A stretch of 64,000 nt of DNA from Lingula anatina (lineage: Eukaryota; Brachiopoda; Lingulata; Lingulida; Lingulidae): NCBI RefSeq assembly GCF_001039355.2, contig NW_019775409.1, positions 365,190 through 429,189 of the forward strand, in the 5' to 3' direction. The position numbers and the translations under genes were made by a program. This document shows positions 26,907 through 40,458 of this stretch, piece after piece. Positions within the stretch are counted from its first letter, which is position 1. Each line of letters opens with the position of its first letter. The notes under the pieces are model-generated. The model worked only from the letters and a program-made list of their open reading frames with translations, was not told the DNA's origin and searched no databases.

Positions 26907-28509
26907 CACACATCGTGTGTGTGCGTTTGTGCGTAAGAGAGAGGGGGAGAGAGGGTGCGTGCGTGTGTGTGTGTGTGCGTGCGTGTGTGTGTGTGTGTGT
27001 GTGCTTACATGCGTGCATGTTTGTGTGCGAGTCGACACGTACGCGTGTCAATGCGTGCAAATTATGCACGGCAACGTAAAATATAATGGATCTGCAAAAC
27101 TGAATTAGACATACTGGATGCTTTGAATGATTAGAACGTGTGCACAAGGCAAAAGAGAAACACAGAGAGGACGATAAAAACCTACCTTCACCCCGTAGCA
27201 CAAAGACTAATCACAGAGCTAACAGCCGATTTTGAAACCCACTAATATGAACGTTGGATTAAGCACATTGATACAGTTATTGTTATTATTATTATTATTA
27301 TTAATTTTTTGCAGCTCCTGGCGGTAAAACTGATGCACAAACAGCACAGCGTCAAAGTGGAAATGAGAACGGTACGTGCCTGAAATGGAACATGCTATAC
27401 CCCATAAAATATGTGTAATTATATTTGATATGTGTTAAATATTGTAACCATTTAATTAAGAGTCTCAGAACAGCGGCGTACCACATGTACAGTTACTAAT
27501 TTGGAAGCTTTCAAATGATCTGATGTATGTTTGGGTAGTAGTAAAATACTTCTTGTCTGTTGGCGAAAGGTCGATAAACGGTTTGAATTTTTAAAAAGCC
27601 CTGTTATTGTCAACATTTCCGAATCACTTCTTCCTAATATTCGATTATGTATCATTTTTTGGAAAAACATTATTAAGTGTACTCGTATATACTGTATATA
27701 TGTTTGACTTGACAGTTAAAATGTATACAGTATTCAACAGTTCTTTGACCTACGTTTTAGCTCTCTATATCGGCATCGGCGTGTTTCTTGGTCTGCTGGT
27801 GGTGGCGGTGATCATTGCAAGTGTCGTGTTACTCAGGTTTAAGCCGTGGAGAAGGTATGTGTATAACGTCTTCTATACCACAATGAGAACCGTTTGAGAT
27901 AGCCCTGTTTGAAATCGTATAGAAAGATAGCCCAATATTATTGGGTACTAAAAGAAAAAAATTAGTTGAAAGGTGATATTTTGTGAAGAAATTAGAGGTA
28001 TTTAGCGACATGAAATATACGAGGTTTACAGGTAGCTTTAATTGGCTTAGCGAAAAGGATCATTGGTTTAGCGAAATGGGGTAAATATGTTAAGACATCC
28101 TTAAACATATTTACGATTTCATACTTTCTCTGCTTAAGATTAAACTTTCCCCGAGCGCGAAATGATCTAATGCTACCTTGTACTAGTAGCCATATGAGAT
28201 ATTGTAAATGTTACACTGTATTCATTCGATAGGTTCTACTTCAAACACAATGACAGTAATGACGTGGACGCCATAATCAGCTACGATAACAATGCATACG
28301 GTGACGTCACTATCAAAGGAACCGGTGTGGATCGAATAGATAATGCTCTTCCGGCGCAAGATGACCCAGTGTACGCTGTTGGGGGAGAAGAGAATCACGA
28401 CAGTCAGCCAGGTGCTATAGAGGTGATTTACGACAGCCATCAAGCAGTCTTTGGTACAAATGACGTGTTTCACTTTGGGTCGAAAAACGACTCAGACGCA
28501 GAGGCGTAG
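21957..28509 (+). CDS. lectin receptor A: type I membrane protein with two C-type lectin domains
   Basis: Exons: 21957-22014 (signal peptide, MGLTRFMLLIMAMVTVFVSG), 23254-23399, 23627-23756, 24377-24541 (lectin domain 1), 24726-24968 (Pro/Thr/Ala stalk with TAVPPTA(R/K)PST repeats), 25408-25680, 26239-26403 (lectin domain 2), 26702-26836 (Thr/Ser stalk), 27315-27371 (linker), 27761-27854 (membrane helix), 28233-28509 (tail). All phases agree, total 580 residues. No second signal exon lies between the two lectin domains, so one protein is the simplest reading. Domain 1 has EPN and WDD at the usual Ca/sugar site; domain 2 has QPS and WDD. The tail contains ISYDNNAYGDV, DPVYAV and VIYDSH. The acceptor of exon 24377 is pyrimidine-poor. 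Expected role: glycan-binding surface receptor. Confidence 0.82.
23472..23568 (+). repeat. partial copy of the 4240-4730 repeat inside an intron of receptor A
   Basis: The segment gtttcatcaacactggatag matches the 4241 end of the first element with very few differences. A second block (cagccattttaaaccg ... accagagacaaaaa) matches 4331-4369. The internal part is shorter. It lies in the 227-base intron (23400-23626) that only lectin domain 1 of receptor A has. Confidence 0.5.
26095..26209. mobile_element. small hairpin MITE with 50 bp inverted arms
   Basis: The left arm starts tgccc(c)tatttcacacaga and the right arm ends tctgtgtgaaataagggca. The two 50-base arms pair with about two mismatches around a loop of about 15 bases. 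Both ends are flanked by TAA (26092-26094 and 26210-26212), a candidate 3 bp target-site duplication of the TWA kind known for PIF/Harbinger elements. It lies within a receptor A intron between the two halves of lectin domain 2. Confidence 0.78.
26430..26522. repeat. (ATCT)n followed by (ATAG)n, mutually complementary
   Basis: Nine or so ATCT units are followed after GCAGATAG and GGACAG by nine or so ATAG units. They are reverse complements and could form a hairpin. The tract is in the intron right after lectin domain 2 of receptor A. Confidence 0.9.
26873..27004 (+). repeat. (GT)n-rich interrupted microsatellite
   Basis: Two GT dinucleotide arrays separated by a GA-rich interruption lie in the intron after the second stalk exon of receptor A. 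Confidence 0.9.
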
Positions 28510-29451
28510 ATGCTGCTCAGACTTGGACAGTGTATACACCGCACACTACCAAGCCGGGGAAAGTTTTTTTATTACTCCAACCGTTCTCATCAAAATGAAT
28601 TAAATTTGATGCCGGAATCTCTTTGATTTTTCAGAAAATCGGAGCAAACCGGTTTGCAAACATTATTTATAAATTTCTAAGTGAAAACGGAAAGTATGAA
28701 GTCTATAATCCATGAACAGTTTTTTAGGTTAATTGTGATTATACATAAGTAGCATAGTTGGTTATGTCATATAACACATGTTACTTGTTAAACTGGTTTA
28801 ATAAACGAAATTAACGGAAATAGAAACGGTCTTTTTAAGTGCTACATATTTTTGACTATATCGCAAGCTAATCTAACGAAATTATTTTTGGCTGAACATT
28901 CAAATTTATTCCAAAGAGCACGTGTTACCAAAACAAAAGCATAAAATCACTTTCATCGATGATGCAGCTTATTGAAAATAGTGTGTAAACAATTTGCAGT
29001 TAAAACTGAAACGAAAAACATTACTCAATTTAATTTTGAATTTGAAAGTCTTTTAACATTCATAAACTCTTCAAATACATGTCACATATTCGAAACCATA
29101 ATTCAGGTGCCATAAAACAATAAAGGAACAAATAAAGTGCAGCGACTTACCACTGGTTTCGAAATACAACAGTCAATAAAACGGACAATAAAATACTTAA
29201 CCCAGTTATAAGGAAGACAGTTCTGATGCCGCGTTCAAATCGCGCTTTACTGCAAGTGTGTCCTGTCTCTGACTCGGAAGCAGATGACTTGAACTGGTCG
29301 CGTCGCTGTCCACATGTCTCTGATATGGTGTTATTAAAAAAAAAAAACGCTCAAAATTGGAGGAAGGCTTCCACGTCAGTTGTAGCACTGATACATACAT
29401 GTAGTTTGCTGTTATCCAGACTGCAATTCTTCTATGAATAGTCCTAAAGTT

Positions 29452-29492
<41 letters not shown>

Positions 29493-30188
29493 AATGAGGT
29501 CCTGAATGAATGAATAGCTTTGCGATCCCTGACTTGTTCCTATTTTCAATTAAAAATCATATATCGTAAGTCGGGTGTCTAATGTCATCATTTTATGTGA
29601 GAGTGCGTATCTAATATAACTCGATAGATGGCAATACGATTGTATCTTTATTCAGTTTTTCAAAAATAAGGGGAAATTACCAGTAACCAAAGAGTGTTTC
29701 TTTATCCTCGGGAATAAACAATCTACGTTCCGTTTGTCTATGAATAATGATAAAACAGGCGAGCCAGGTGCGCTCTCTTTAGAACCGTGTGAACGGGCTT
29801 TTCTATATGCGCTTCAGAGCTGATTCTTCCTATGGCTGTGTTCACATCGTTTCTAAATTTGACCTTTTTTTAATATGACGCTAGTTGAAAGGATTGGTTC
29901 TGAAAATGTGTAGCCATAGGTCTTTCACTACATAAAATTATCCAAAAAAAATTTTGAAACGGCTTTTTTGACACAATCTGTACCGTAGGCGCTCAAAAAA
30001 AAAAAAATAAAATAAAAAAAAAGACGCGTCTTTGGCATCTCTGCGTATTCAAATCACAAACTGTCCCTAAGTAAACACCGATAAGAAAGCAGTCTCTCGA
30101 TGCGTTCATTTAAATACAGAAGCAGAAATAGGAAGAAGTAATAGTGCTTGAACGCCACAGAGAAGTGGTGAGATTGCGACTGGAGAAC
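28510..30188. other. intergenic between receptors A and B
   Basis: It holds the 3' UTR of receptor A with AATAAA at 28800-28805, a pure run of about 40 T (29452-29491), and the upstream region of receptor B. No exon seen. Confidence 0.5.
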
Positions 30189-31223
30189 ATGGAGAAATAT
30201 TACCCTCTTGCGTTCCTTTTACTTGTCGTCCTCGACTGTTGTAAAGGTAAGTCAAAAGAAATACAGAATTCTATATTTTAATTTATAGCTGTTAAAGGAG
30301 TTTATCTAGCTCAAACAAATTCACAGAAGATGTATGGAATGCATAAATCAATCGTCTTTAAGTAGCGGTATTGTGCTGGATGTTCTACATGTATCTGTTA
30401 AGCAAATGACGACAAGTTATGAAAGTTTTTTAAAATTGTTTTTGTTAAAAGACCACTTTTTTAAAAATCATTTTGTTAAAAAAAAACACTGAAACGGCTT
30501 AGGGTGACGTGCGTGGATAAAAAAGTACCAGTTAGATTCAGTGGAAGTCACGTCCCATACCAACACACTTGTGGACAAAATGATAAATATTTCTCACTGT
30601 GCGCCTGACCCGCGGAAGAAGCGTTTAACTTTTAATGGTTTGATACTGGTACTGCAATTCAATTTGTTTTGTAATGTTTTGGTATAGCCTAAAATATGTC
30701 ATATCGGAATAATCGCTGCTTTTTATCCGAAGACATGCAAGTAGGCCTGCAAAGAGAGTTGACATAAGCATTCCAAGCTATTTTCTCTGGAAACAAATTG
30801 TTTTATCTTGTATTTTGATACATTGAGATAACATGTTAAGGTTACAGAAAGGGTTAAACAAAAAATCCTAAATTACTGTCTTTACGTAAATGTTTTGGAT
30901 AGTATATAAATCGTCAGTGTTCATGGTTAAATTCCTTTGCAAATTTTATCGATGACGTCATAATTGCAATTCTAAAAAGTTGCAAAATCGGTTTTTCAAA
31001 TTTCAGCTTTACCTGAACACCGACGAACACTGTTTTAACGCTATTTTTAATGATACCATTAAGTACTTCAAAAATCTGCCAATGATGTTTATTAAAAGGC
31101 GTAGTTCAAATTTTATAGTTAATAAGGAAAAATAATGCCTATGTATAATGATACACCTACTGACGTGCTCATAACACCATGGCAAAACATTTATACCAAA
31201 ACAATGCTACCCATCGCATCCTG

Positions 31224-31272
<49 letters not shown>

Positions 31273-33903
31273 GTATAGGCCAGGAGGTGTGGCGCTGCCC
31301 TGAGAGGCCAAGACAGGACAACTGGAACCTCTACACATTTCGTGACAAATGTTACCAATTTGTCAACACTGAAAAATACTGGACGGAAGCCACAGACTAC
31401 TGCAGAGGAAGAGGCGGCTTGCAGGTAGAAATATTTGATCAAGCGACGATGAATTTTATTATCCATACACTGAACAATATCGGCTGGAGCAATAATGGCG
31501 TTTGGACTGGAGCACACGACAGGAGTCGGGAAGGCTCCTGGCTATGGACTTCCGGTATGTTGTGGACGGCATTTTGTTTTTCAATCAGATTCTTACTATT
31601 GTTTTCTTTCTTTTTCAATATACTGTGACGTGTTTAATCTCACCATATTTTTACAATACAAAATATGTTCTGGAAGGCATCAATCATATGAATCCATGAA
31701 CAAAATTAGCGCTAAAGAAAATAAATTGAGGTAGACCTTTTTCTCATGTTTAACTGATATAAACGAATTGCTTACTGCATCCAACAAATGCACTTTATGA
31801 AAAAATCCAGTCGAGTAGTAGCGCCAAAGTAGAGAATTCTTTTCACCGCCCCAGGGGCCGATCTGTCCCGGTATTCGTACTGGGAACCAGGAGAGCCAAG
31901 CGGTGGAGGCTGGTTTGACGACCCTGACTGCGCTGTCATGATGCGAGACAGCGGCTGGAGATGGGATGATGTTCCTTGTAACAGTTTTAGCTGGCATTAC
32001 AGGTTTATCTGCATGTACGGTACGTTCAAAATTAACTTTATTGGTGTTTGTGGTGATTTTTTCCCTTTTTTCAGCCGATAACCCTTTGCTATTGAGTGCA
32101 TTCGATATACCAGTACTTTTTGCAATAGTTATAGGTTGAATACTTTGACATTTGTAGTGTAATTTACAGGCCTATTTCATTATTAGATTTAGCGAAACTT
32201 ATTGTGTCAATTGCCAATTGACGTATAAAACATGTTTTCAATTGACGTATAAAATCAACATTAACATTTTTACAATTTAAGAGAATGAGCTTTGCTATTG
32301 GTTTCTCTTATTGGCTTAGGTCTATTGCCAACTACCACTAAAACTACTACAACAACTACTACAACTACAACACCTACTACAACTACTACTACCACTCCAA
32401 CAACTACAACTACAACACCTACTACAACTACTACTACCACTNAGAGAGAGTTTGGAAAATGAAAGGCCCCTCTCTCCTTCTTCTCTGGCTGAACCAATGA
32501 GGTGAAAAGAGCCTGACAGCGCAGCATTAAAACGTGGAAGAATTTTGATAGCTAAACCAAATGTCAGCCGCTTTCTCATCAAGTGGAGAGAGAAGTCTGA
32601 AACTGTTCATGTCACTGCGTGGTGAGAGTTGTGTAAACTGATGAACGATGAGTTGCCGAGGCCAGAGTTGCGTAGAAAAAAAAAGGAGACTGAAAGTCTG
32701 TGCTAGATGTTGGCAATGTTTTAAGGTTATAGGATTTGTTATGGGTTATGAGAGAGGGTCGGGTCCATGGGGACAAGGTTTGTTGATTAACTGGGCAATG
32801 AGACAAACACATGGAGAAATTAATGGAGAAATTGGCAAAGTTGAAAATAGGTTGTGTATAACTTTAAAAATCATCACGTATGTTACAAGCTACAAGAAGG
32901 TCCTGTGTGTTATGCATATTTGCAGTATGTACATGTATGGTGTAATTATCCTCAGCATTTTGTAATAAGCTCCATGTACCCTTATGTATTTTTATTGTGC
33001 ACACCATAACAGATAATAAACTGCTAAGTACTACAACCACTACTACTACTACTACTACTACTCCAACAACTACAACACCTACTACAACCCCTACTACTAC
33101 TACTCCAACAACTACAACTACAACACCTACTACAACCACTACTACTACTACTCCAACAACTACAACTACAACACCTACTACAACCACTACTACTACTCCA
33201 ACAACTACAACTACAACACCTACTACAACCACTACTACTACTACTCCAACAGCTACAACTACAACACCTACTACAGCCACTACTACTACTACTACCCAGA
33301 CAACTACAACTACCACCACTCCAACAACTACTTCACCTACAACTAGTAGTAATCCAACAACTACAACTGCAACTAGTAGTAATCCAACAACTACAACTAC
33401 AACACCGTCTACAACCACTACTACTCCAACTACTACCACCACAACAGTGACCGCCATTTCTACAACCTCGGTTGCTCCGACAACCGCTTCCAACTCCACC
33501 ACTTGCAGAGCATCATCACGCACCCCAACTACCCCAACCACTGCAACTTCAACAACAACCGCAGCCAACACCACTATCGTCACTACCACGACTCCGGTTG
33601 AAATGACATCCATGAAACCATCTACCACCCCAAAACCACCAAGTTCAACCAAAGATAAGCCGTCAACAAAACCAAGTCAAGATGAATCCACGACTAAACC
33701 AGGAGACGGCAAAACGGGTATTTAAAAATTGAACATTGATTTTAGGTTAACTCTTTCCTATTGCAAGCAACAATCTATTGCATCATTTATTTAAAAAAAA
33801 AACAGTTTAAGATATGTTTGCTATATTTATGTGATTATATTATTAGAATTTTGATACTTATAAAACTGCAAATAACAATAACTGTATTTATTTATTTATC
33901 TAT

Positions 33904-33938
<35 letters not shown>

Positions 33939-35564
33939 TTTTCTCTTGGTAAATTTCCTCCTATTTGTAAATTCAATTTGAAAATTTAATCAGGCACTGG
34001 CGGTAAAACAGGAGCACAGAAAGCTGAACAAACAGACAAAACAGGTGGGAAACTTTTTTTATTGCATTTGTAAGTGGTTTGTCCAATCTGTAGATAAATT
34101 TCTTTAAATACTTTTAACCAATTACCAGGTTAATTTTCAACTAGTATTACGACCTGTGTGTAACTAAAGGAGGGGCAGAGAGAGGGGGGTTACCAACCAC
34201 AGGAGCACGGAAGATAAAATCAGAGGTCACAGATCAAACAAAATAAATGGATTTGCAAGCAAAATCGAATGTCATAATCATTAATTCACGTAGAACAGGA
34301 AATAGAGTTGGCTGGTCACGGACCAAGGATTTATCCTATCCCCAACCTCTCTCTTGTACTATGCTGTATGTTGTACTAACCTCTTTATTACAATTCGCTT
34401 CATTTTGGGATTTGAGATAGAAAATTCCCCATTCGAAACTAAATCACAATGAGATATTTCCAATTCATCATTTTTGAATTGAAATATTACAGAAAATATT
34501 TAGTTTATATATATTTTTTTTAATGTATCAATTTTTATTTCAAATATTACCGGAAAATCTTTGTTGGTGTCTGTTATCTTCATGTTGCATGAAAAACGGC
34601 AAATTAATATCATGTTCCGTTTTAACACACGAATTACATTTGGAGCAAGTAGATTACATCTATTCCTTTATTTACCCTTCCACATCATAACTCTTCATTC
34701 TCTTCATTTTTTTAATGAAAAGAGTAAAAAAATTTAGGTGTGTTCAAAAATCATTATAACGCTTTTTCACTTCAAGTGTTATTAATCAACATGTAATAAA
34801 CATGCTTATGACAACTTGGCGGGCATAAGTCGCCGTATAACATATGTGATGTAATAATAAGGAAACTCATCATTTCTTTCCCCAGCCGTGTATGCCAGTG
34901 TTGGTGTTATAGGAGGGGTGGTGCTGATAGTGGTGGTGGTGGTGATCAGTGTCTTTGTCATACGGACAAAAGCTTGGACGAGGTAAGTCCTTTGAAATAT
35001 CGGGTTCTACATGTATACAAAATAAGCGGAAAGTGAGTTAATTCTTGTTATTTTTACCAGTACATGTACGGGCAAGTATTCCTATTCAACCTTAGATATT
35101 GACAAAATGGGAATATTGTTTTCAAATATATTCACAATTTAAAATAAACTTATTGATTGCCAAAAAAATGTCCAGTATTGTGAGGATATATGTTTCCTTG
35201 CGTTTCTTGGTTTTTTTCTTCGTGTTTGACCTTTTTCATCAAACCGTACAGTTTAACACAAGTTCAACTTCTACTCGAACTACATGTACAACAAAGACCA
35301 ATTTTCAATGGTGGTAAAACAGTTGAAAATCGCTTGATTATGGCTTGTTTTTAACAATGAATAATTGACAGTTTCTCCTGGTATAGATTACGTCACACGT
35401 TTTACTCCGCGGAGACCATAAGCTATGACAACGCTGCTTATACAGAACTGGGGCCAAACACCCAGAGTAGCGCGGATCTGTACAACCCCCTGTACGCATC
35501 CATTGCGAAGGACCGTGCTACCATCCCCATCAAACCATACAGCGTAGGAGAATCTATGTCGTAA
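30189..35564 (+). CDS. lectin receptor B: C-type lectin domain, Thr-rich mucin stalk, membrane helix, tyrosine tail
   Basis: Exons: 30189-30246 (signal peptide MEKYYPLAFLLLVVLDCCKG), 31279-31554 and 31855-32019 (lectin domain), 33013-33717 (235-codon stalk, mostly Thr with scattered Pro), 33994-34044 (linker), 34886-34982 (membrane helix), 35387-35564 (tail). Total 509 residues, phases consistent. The lectin exon starts QEVWRCPERPRQDNW, nearly the same as domain 2 of receptor A, and shares its lack of the intron found in A domain 1. The sugar site reads EPS and WDD. The tail has ISYDNAAYTELG and YNPLYASI, an NPxY motif. An additional stalk exon starts at 32320 and runs into an N at 32442, so the true stalk may be longer or differently built. 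Confidence 0.8.
31226..31270 (+). repeat. (ATT)n microsatellite directly upstream of a splice acceptor
   Basis: About 15 ATT units end eight bases before the acceptor of the receptor B lectin exon at 31279. Confidence 0.95.
32320..32442 (+). other. interrupted Thr-stalk exon ending at an N
   Basis: A good acceptor (tattggcttag) opens a phase-1 frame GLLPTTTKTTTTTT with PTTTTTTT repeats like the next stalk exon. The frame runs into the single N at 32442, after which unrelated, non-repetitive sequence begins. Either the exon is truncated by rearrangement or the assembly joins unlinked pieces. Confidence 0.55.
33884..33943 (+). repeat. (TTTA)n microsatellite
   Basis: About 14 TTTA units lie in the intron between the stalk and linker exons of receptor B. 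Confidence 0.95.
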
Positions 35565-38500
35565 TAGAGACGGCTATAATTCGTGACGTCAGCAGAACCA
35601 CAGAAACCAGTGACGTATTGGAACACACGAATCACTGACGTCATGATCGACACGTGACTTTTTTGTTTCAGAATCATAAATTTGTATTGTTATTGCAAGT
35701 TATTGAAACATTACAAATTCACCATACGCTAGTAAGCACATTTAACTCGACTGTATGATGCTCTGTGATACAATTTACTTTCGATATATCATATTTTGTT
35801 GAATTCTAACTGGCGTAATATTTTCAATTGCGTAAATGTGAAATTATATACCTACATGTTTTTTTATGAAAAGAATAACAAATCGATGGCCTAAATTGCC
35901 ATTTTTGTAAAAATGCTGTAAAATATTATCGAAGGTACAAAAAAGTTGTTCCTCTGAAAACAAGACTGAACTCGTAGTAAAATGCTCATATGGCCACGGC
36001 GGTTATTATATTAGTGTAAGTTCTCCTCTCACACTTGTAGTTATACTAGTACTTCCATTTGCATTAGGATTTAGTAAAACTGAAAATATTAATACAACTA
36101 TTTTGTGAATAGATTAATATGATGGCCACATGCAATATCATATCCACAACCACTATGGGCCCGTACATATACATATACTGGGGGTACATATACAGAGGGA
36201 CATTCAATACTAAGCTGAAGAACCCACACATACGCAGTTAACTATGGTATATAACGATGGTTTTTATATTATTGACCCGTGTGCGGACAGCTTACCAGCT
36301 ATTTATTACTCTTGTTAACAACTTCCACTTCCAGGCAGGGCGTCAAATATGTGACAACTTGTTTTATGTTCCTCTTACTCTTGACCTCATGAAGTATATG
36401 GGCGCTTGAGAGGTTTACTTTAAAGACTGGGACTTATTAAAGACCAACGTATCTTATCAACTATCTTAAAACGGGCTATACCTTTTAGATTGTTTGTTGA
36501 AAATTTACAGCATAAGATCCTTAATATGAACGCATAGGTGAACGCTCAATTAATACTACGTGTATGTGACATTGTTGGTGTAGAAACATGGCTCAAGTGG
36601 TGGTGCTTGGACTCCAATAAAATTTTCTGCTGTTTTATGTTTGTGTTATTTTCATTTTCGGTGCATTGTTCCCAAAAGAGTTATTACCCCAATAAAATAT
36701 TTCTTTTTGATATCATTGTTTTAATGTTTTACATGTATCAAGTAAACAGGGGGCAATTGCAAAATCAGGAAACAAAGGAGCGAAACTAAACATTCAAACA
36801 CATCAGCGTGCTTGCTAAAAAGATTATGAGGATTTAATTTGGGACAACTCCCTCATATCTTCGAAAAATGCTCTGACATTTCTGTGCGTTTTAAATACCG
36901 TGTCTGTTGACAACACTTTAAATTATTAGGTCGTCTTCCTTAAGGATGACTGGTTTCCACCCACTTAAACTCCGCAGTACTCATCTCCAACAATTTCATA
37001 CCCAAAGTCCCGCACACTCTGCAACTTTACGCTGGGCTACATGTACCAGATATGCAAACACTGAGCAATGAACTCTCTGTGTGCGCTGTCTTTTAAGTCC
37101 AGTGCGCGCTATGAGTGTTTTCCACACTGCGTCTCCATAGGCAAGGCTATCAACCACGTTAACGGGGACAACGGGCGGAAACACTTGCCCCAGGGGTAAC
37201 TGAACTCGTGGGCGGCCCCTGGGCTGTGTTCATATAACAAGATATCGGTCCAGCAGGATCGATCTATCTCAGTGGGGATTCTCGCTAAGGCGCAGTTATT
37301 GTAAACAGCTTAATTGTCTGACACCCCCCCACACACCTAACTTAAAGTAGCCTACTTCACTCAAGTGAAAGAGCTTCCGAAAGCCAAGTGCGCACGATAG
37401 TTAATTACCCCCTTGTTTGTCGTCTCGGACAATTAAGCAGATTACACTGGCTGCTCTTAAGCAAGAAACTCTGCAGAGTTGGATCGATCCAGCTAGTACG
37501 ACGGGTTTATCTGAACGCTCCCCTAGAGTGCAGTGGGACGTATAATAGCAATACATGTATGGGGTAACTTGACAGTGTGCAACCTTTAACATAGCGAATG
37601 AGTTTAACCTAGGTTGTCATGTCGCATTCTTATCAAGAAACACGATTGTTAAAGTATTGTGAACAATGATCAGCGATGTGAAGACGTATAGATGTTTAGT
37701 ACACAGTTGTACCTTTTGTTACAGCGAAATTTGATGTGTAGGTGGAGATATTGTACGTAAATACGCATTCGAACTCGGCCTGACTCAGCCCTTTAATACC
37801 ATACCAGTAACTTCAGTTAAACATTGCTGACAATAATGATACCTGAGAGGATACAGTTTCAATGGGGGTGTTAATGACACTGTCGCATTTTGCTCGAGTA
37901 GGAGGGTTACAGTGTAGCGCAAAAGTATAGGCTTGTGACTAATGAAAATGTTGGGCGAAGAGTCACTGAGGTACCGGTACAAGGCCAAGACATACTGGGT
38001 TCATATTCTCCTTCAATATTATAAATCTGACTTTTTGTCATTTTTTCAGATCGAATTGTCTTCTTTTTGTTGTTATTTGTTTTATATCAAAAGTTTTTTT
38101 CTTGTTTTGTTTTAAATGAATTCTGCACCTCGCAAAATCACCTGAAACATACTGTATAATGTATAATTCCCCGTTTATTAATTTGTTGGTGAACACTAGC
38201 GTTTAGATTAAAATCCCGCAAGTATGAAAATAAGGGCTATAAAAAACTGGTTTTGTAAAAGTCGTATGCTAAAAGATACTTTAAGCTACGTATGACTTTT
38301 GTCATTAAATGTCATACTAAAATGCTATTTAGCAAAACGTTTGACAAAGCCGGTCGCACTTTACAACTACATTAAAAACTGACCTTGAAATTCGCGGGAA
38401 AAATTTCTGTACAAATAACGTGAAATACAATAAAATACTCAAAATCATTAAATGTAAACAAATATGAAAGTGACTTTTTATTGTTTTATTTTCGTACTCT

Positions 38501-38989
38501 TGACATCAAGGGGGCTGGAAATTTAATACAGGTAGTTAAATAATTCAATTAACCATGCACCTGTGATAATTTAAATGTGACCCATTTACCTTAAAAGTAA
38601 CTTCCACCTTTCGCTCCCCTGCAAATGCCCCAGAGATCATAACACCTTTCCACCTTTGTAATAAAAACATCAGGAAAATGGACGCTACAAAGGTGGGCAA
38701 TCTGACATACGATACTCTGACAAAGGCCCTTGACGTGGGCGAAAAATTGATAGGGTCTACACATATAACACAAAGAAAAGAAAACGCATGACTCACATAC
38801 GTAAAGCTCATTAGCATTACAATTTCAATGGGAGGTAAAAGGTTTTGCTTCTGAGGTATTCCCACAGTTAGTTCCCCAGTTTAAGAGAGGACGCAGTAAA
38901 CAAGGGAATTTCGCGTGCTGTAGTGTCCGAAGCAGGCGTTCTTTCGTGTTTAGAAGAGGAAATTTGTTGGAAAACCTTGTGATCTTTTA
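35565..38989. other. intergenic between receptors B and C
   Basis: It contains the 3' UTR of B, a candidate MITE at about 37220-37525, and the upstream region of C. Short open frames here lack splice borders, repeats or domain character, and I do not support any as genes. Confidence 0.5.
37220..37525. mobile_element. MITE-like element of the GATCGA inverted-repeat family
   Basis: The left arm reads ggtccagcaggatcgatct and later gattctcgctaag. The right arm reads cttaagcaagaaactctgca and gttggatcgatccagctag, its inverted and diverged counterpart. The outer ends gtgttcatataac and gggtttatctgaacgc also pair. The centre holds ttaattaccccc, which is shared, inverted, with the 47096-47303 and 50284 copies. 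Confidence 0.5.
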
Positions 38990-39174
38990 ATGATGTCGCA
39001 CAGCCGAGGACCAAACTTTTTGACACTCGCAGGAGGAATATTGTTGTGTTTTCTTCTGCGTGGAACAAAAGTTGAAGGTAGGTGCATCTACTGTTTTTGC
39101 TGTGCCTTTGTATTTCAATAATATTTCTGCAGTTATCCACTTTATACGTGTCTATTAACTGTTATTTCGTCTGT

Positions 39175-39217
<43 letters not shown>

Positions 39218-40356
39218 ATACTGTGTTATACTGTGCATTCGCATTTGTGTATATGTAGGCCTAAATAACGTACACCGCAACATAAGGTGCATATACATGT
39301 ACATTGTAAGTGTGTACCATATACATGTAATAGCACGTGTTTGCATTTCGCTGAAAACTAACTCAACACATACTGTACATGAATATCATAATTCAAAATC
39401 ACATCTGTTACATGTGCGCTATATCAACATATATATCAACTCGTATATATTCCTTCTTTCTTCAGCTACATACGACACATCGCGCTGTCCCTCTCGCATA
39501 CGCTTCGAACACGACGTCTTCAACTTCGGGGAGCGCTGCTACCAGTTCGTGAACAGCGAGAAGTACTGGTCGGATGCTCAGGCCTGGTGCCAGCAGCGCG
39601 GGGGCAGACACGTGGAGATCCACGACCAGGCAACGATGAACTTTATCTCGGAGGTGTTGTCCACGGTGCTGTCATCGTCCTGGAGGAATAACGGCATCTG
39701 GATAGGACTGAGGAGGAGTGGGAGTGCATGGGCGTGGTCATCAGGTAACTATTTACGGTTCGAACACATACGTGCACGCGCGCTTACACACACGCGTGCA
39801 TTCTCTGACCACAGGGTGTGCTAGCAGTCTGTCACAAAATTAATGCATCGCGCATACTTTAATTTTTGTATCATATTTTAGAAGCCCCTGATACCCTAGC
39901 TTAATGGTTTATCTCAACAGTACTGTAAGTTGCAGACTATACTGAAATGCGAAATACATGAATCAACATTCCCTAAATGCCTACACAAGAGAGATGCGTA
40001 TATAAAAGTGGGTGACATTTGTAAAGCATTCATAACAAATACACTACATTTCAAGAAGAAGAAAGGCGTTCCCTGTGACATGGTCTAGCGTATCTAAACG
40101 CCTGTCCAGACATCAAGTTGTACTCGTATCCCGCTGGTGTACCTTTACAGCCAATATGTTACACCTGAAGTATTATTATTATCAAAATAATAACTTTGGG
40201 TGCCTGCAGTTCGTTTAATGTTGTTGGCAGATGACGTGCTATCGAGAATGCACATTACATGTCTTTACGCTAGAAACCCACCCCTTTTTGTCTGTCTGTC
40301 TGTCCGTCTGTCTGTCTGTCCGCACACATGTACATCCATTCTGCTAGCCACGAAGC

Positions 40357-40387
<31 letters not shown>

Positions 40388-40424
40388 GCAGACAAGAAGC
40401 TATCCAATCAATCACTGGATACTA

Positions 40425-40458
<34 letters not shown>

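Noticed and set aside
32864-33652. Long open frame on the complement made of Val and Gly
   Set aside because: It is the antisense of the Thr-stalk (ACN)n exon of receptor B; repeat composition alone keeps it open.
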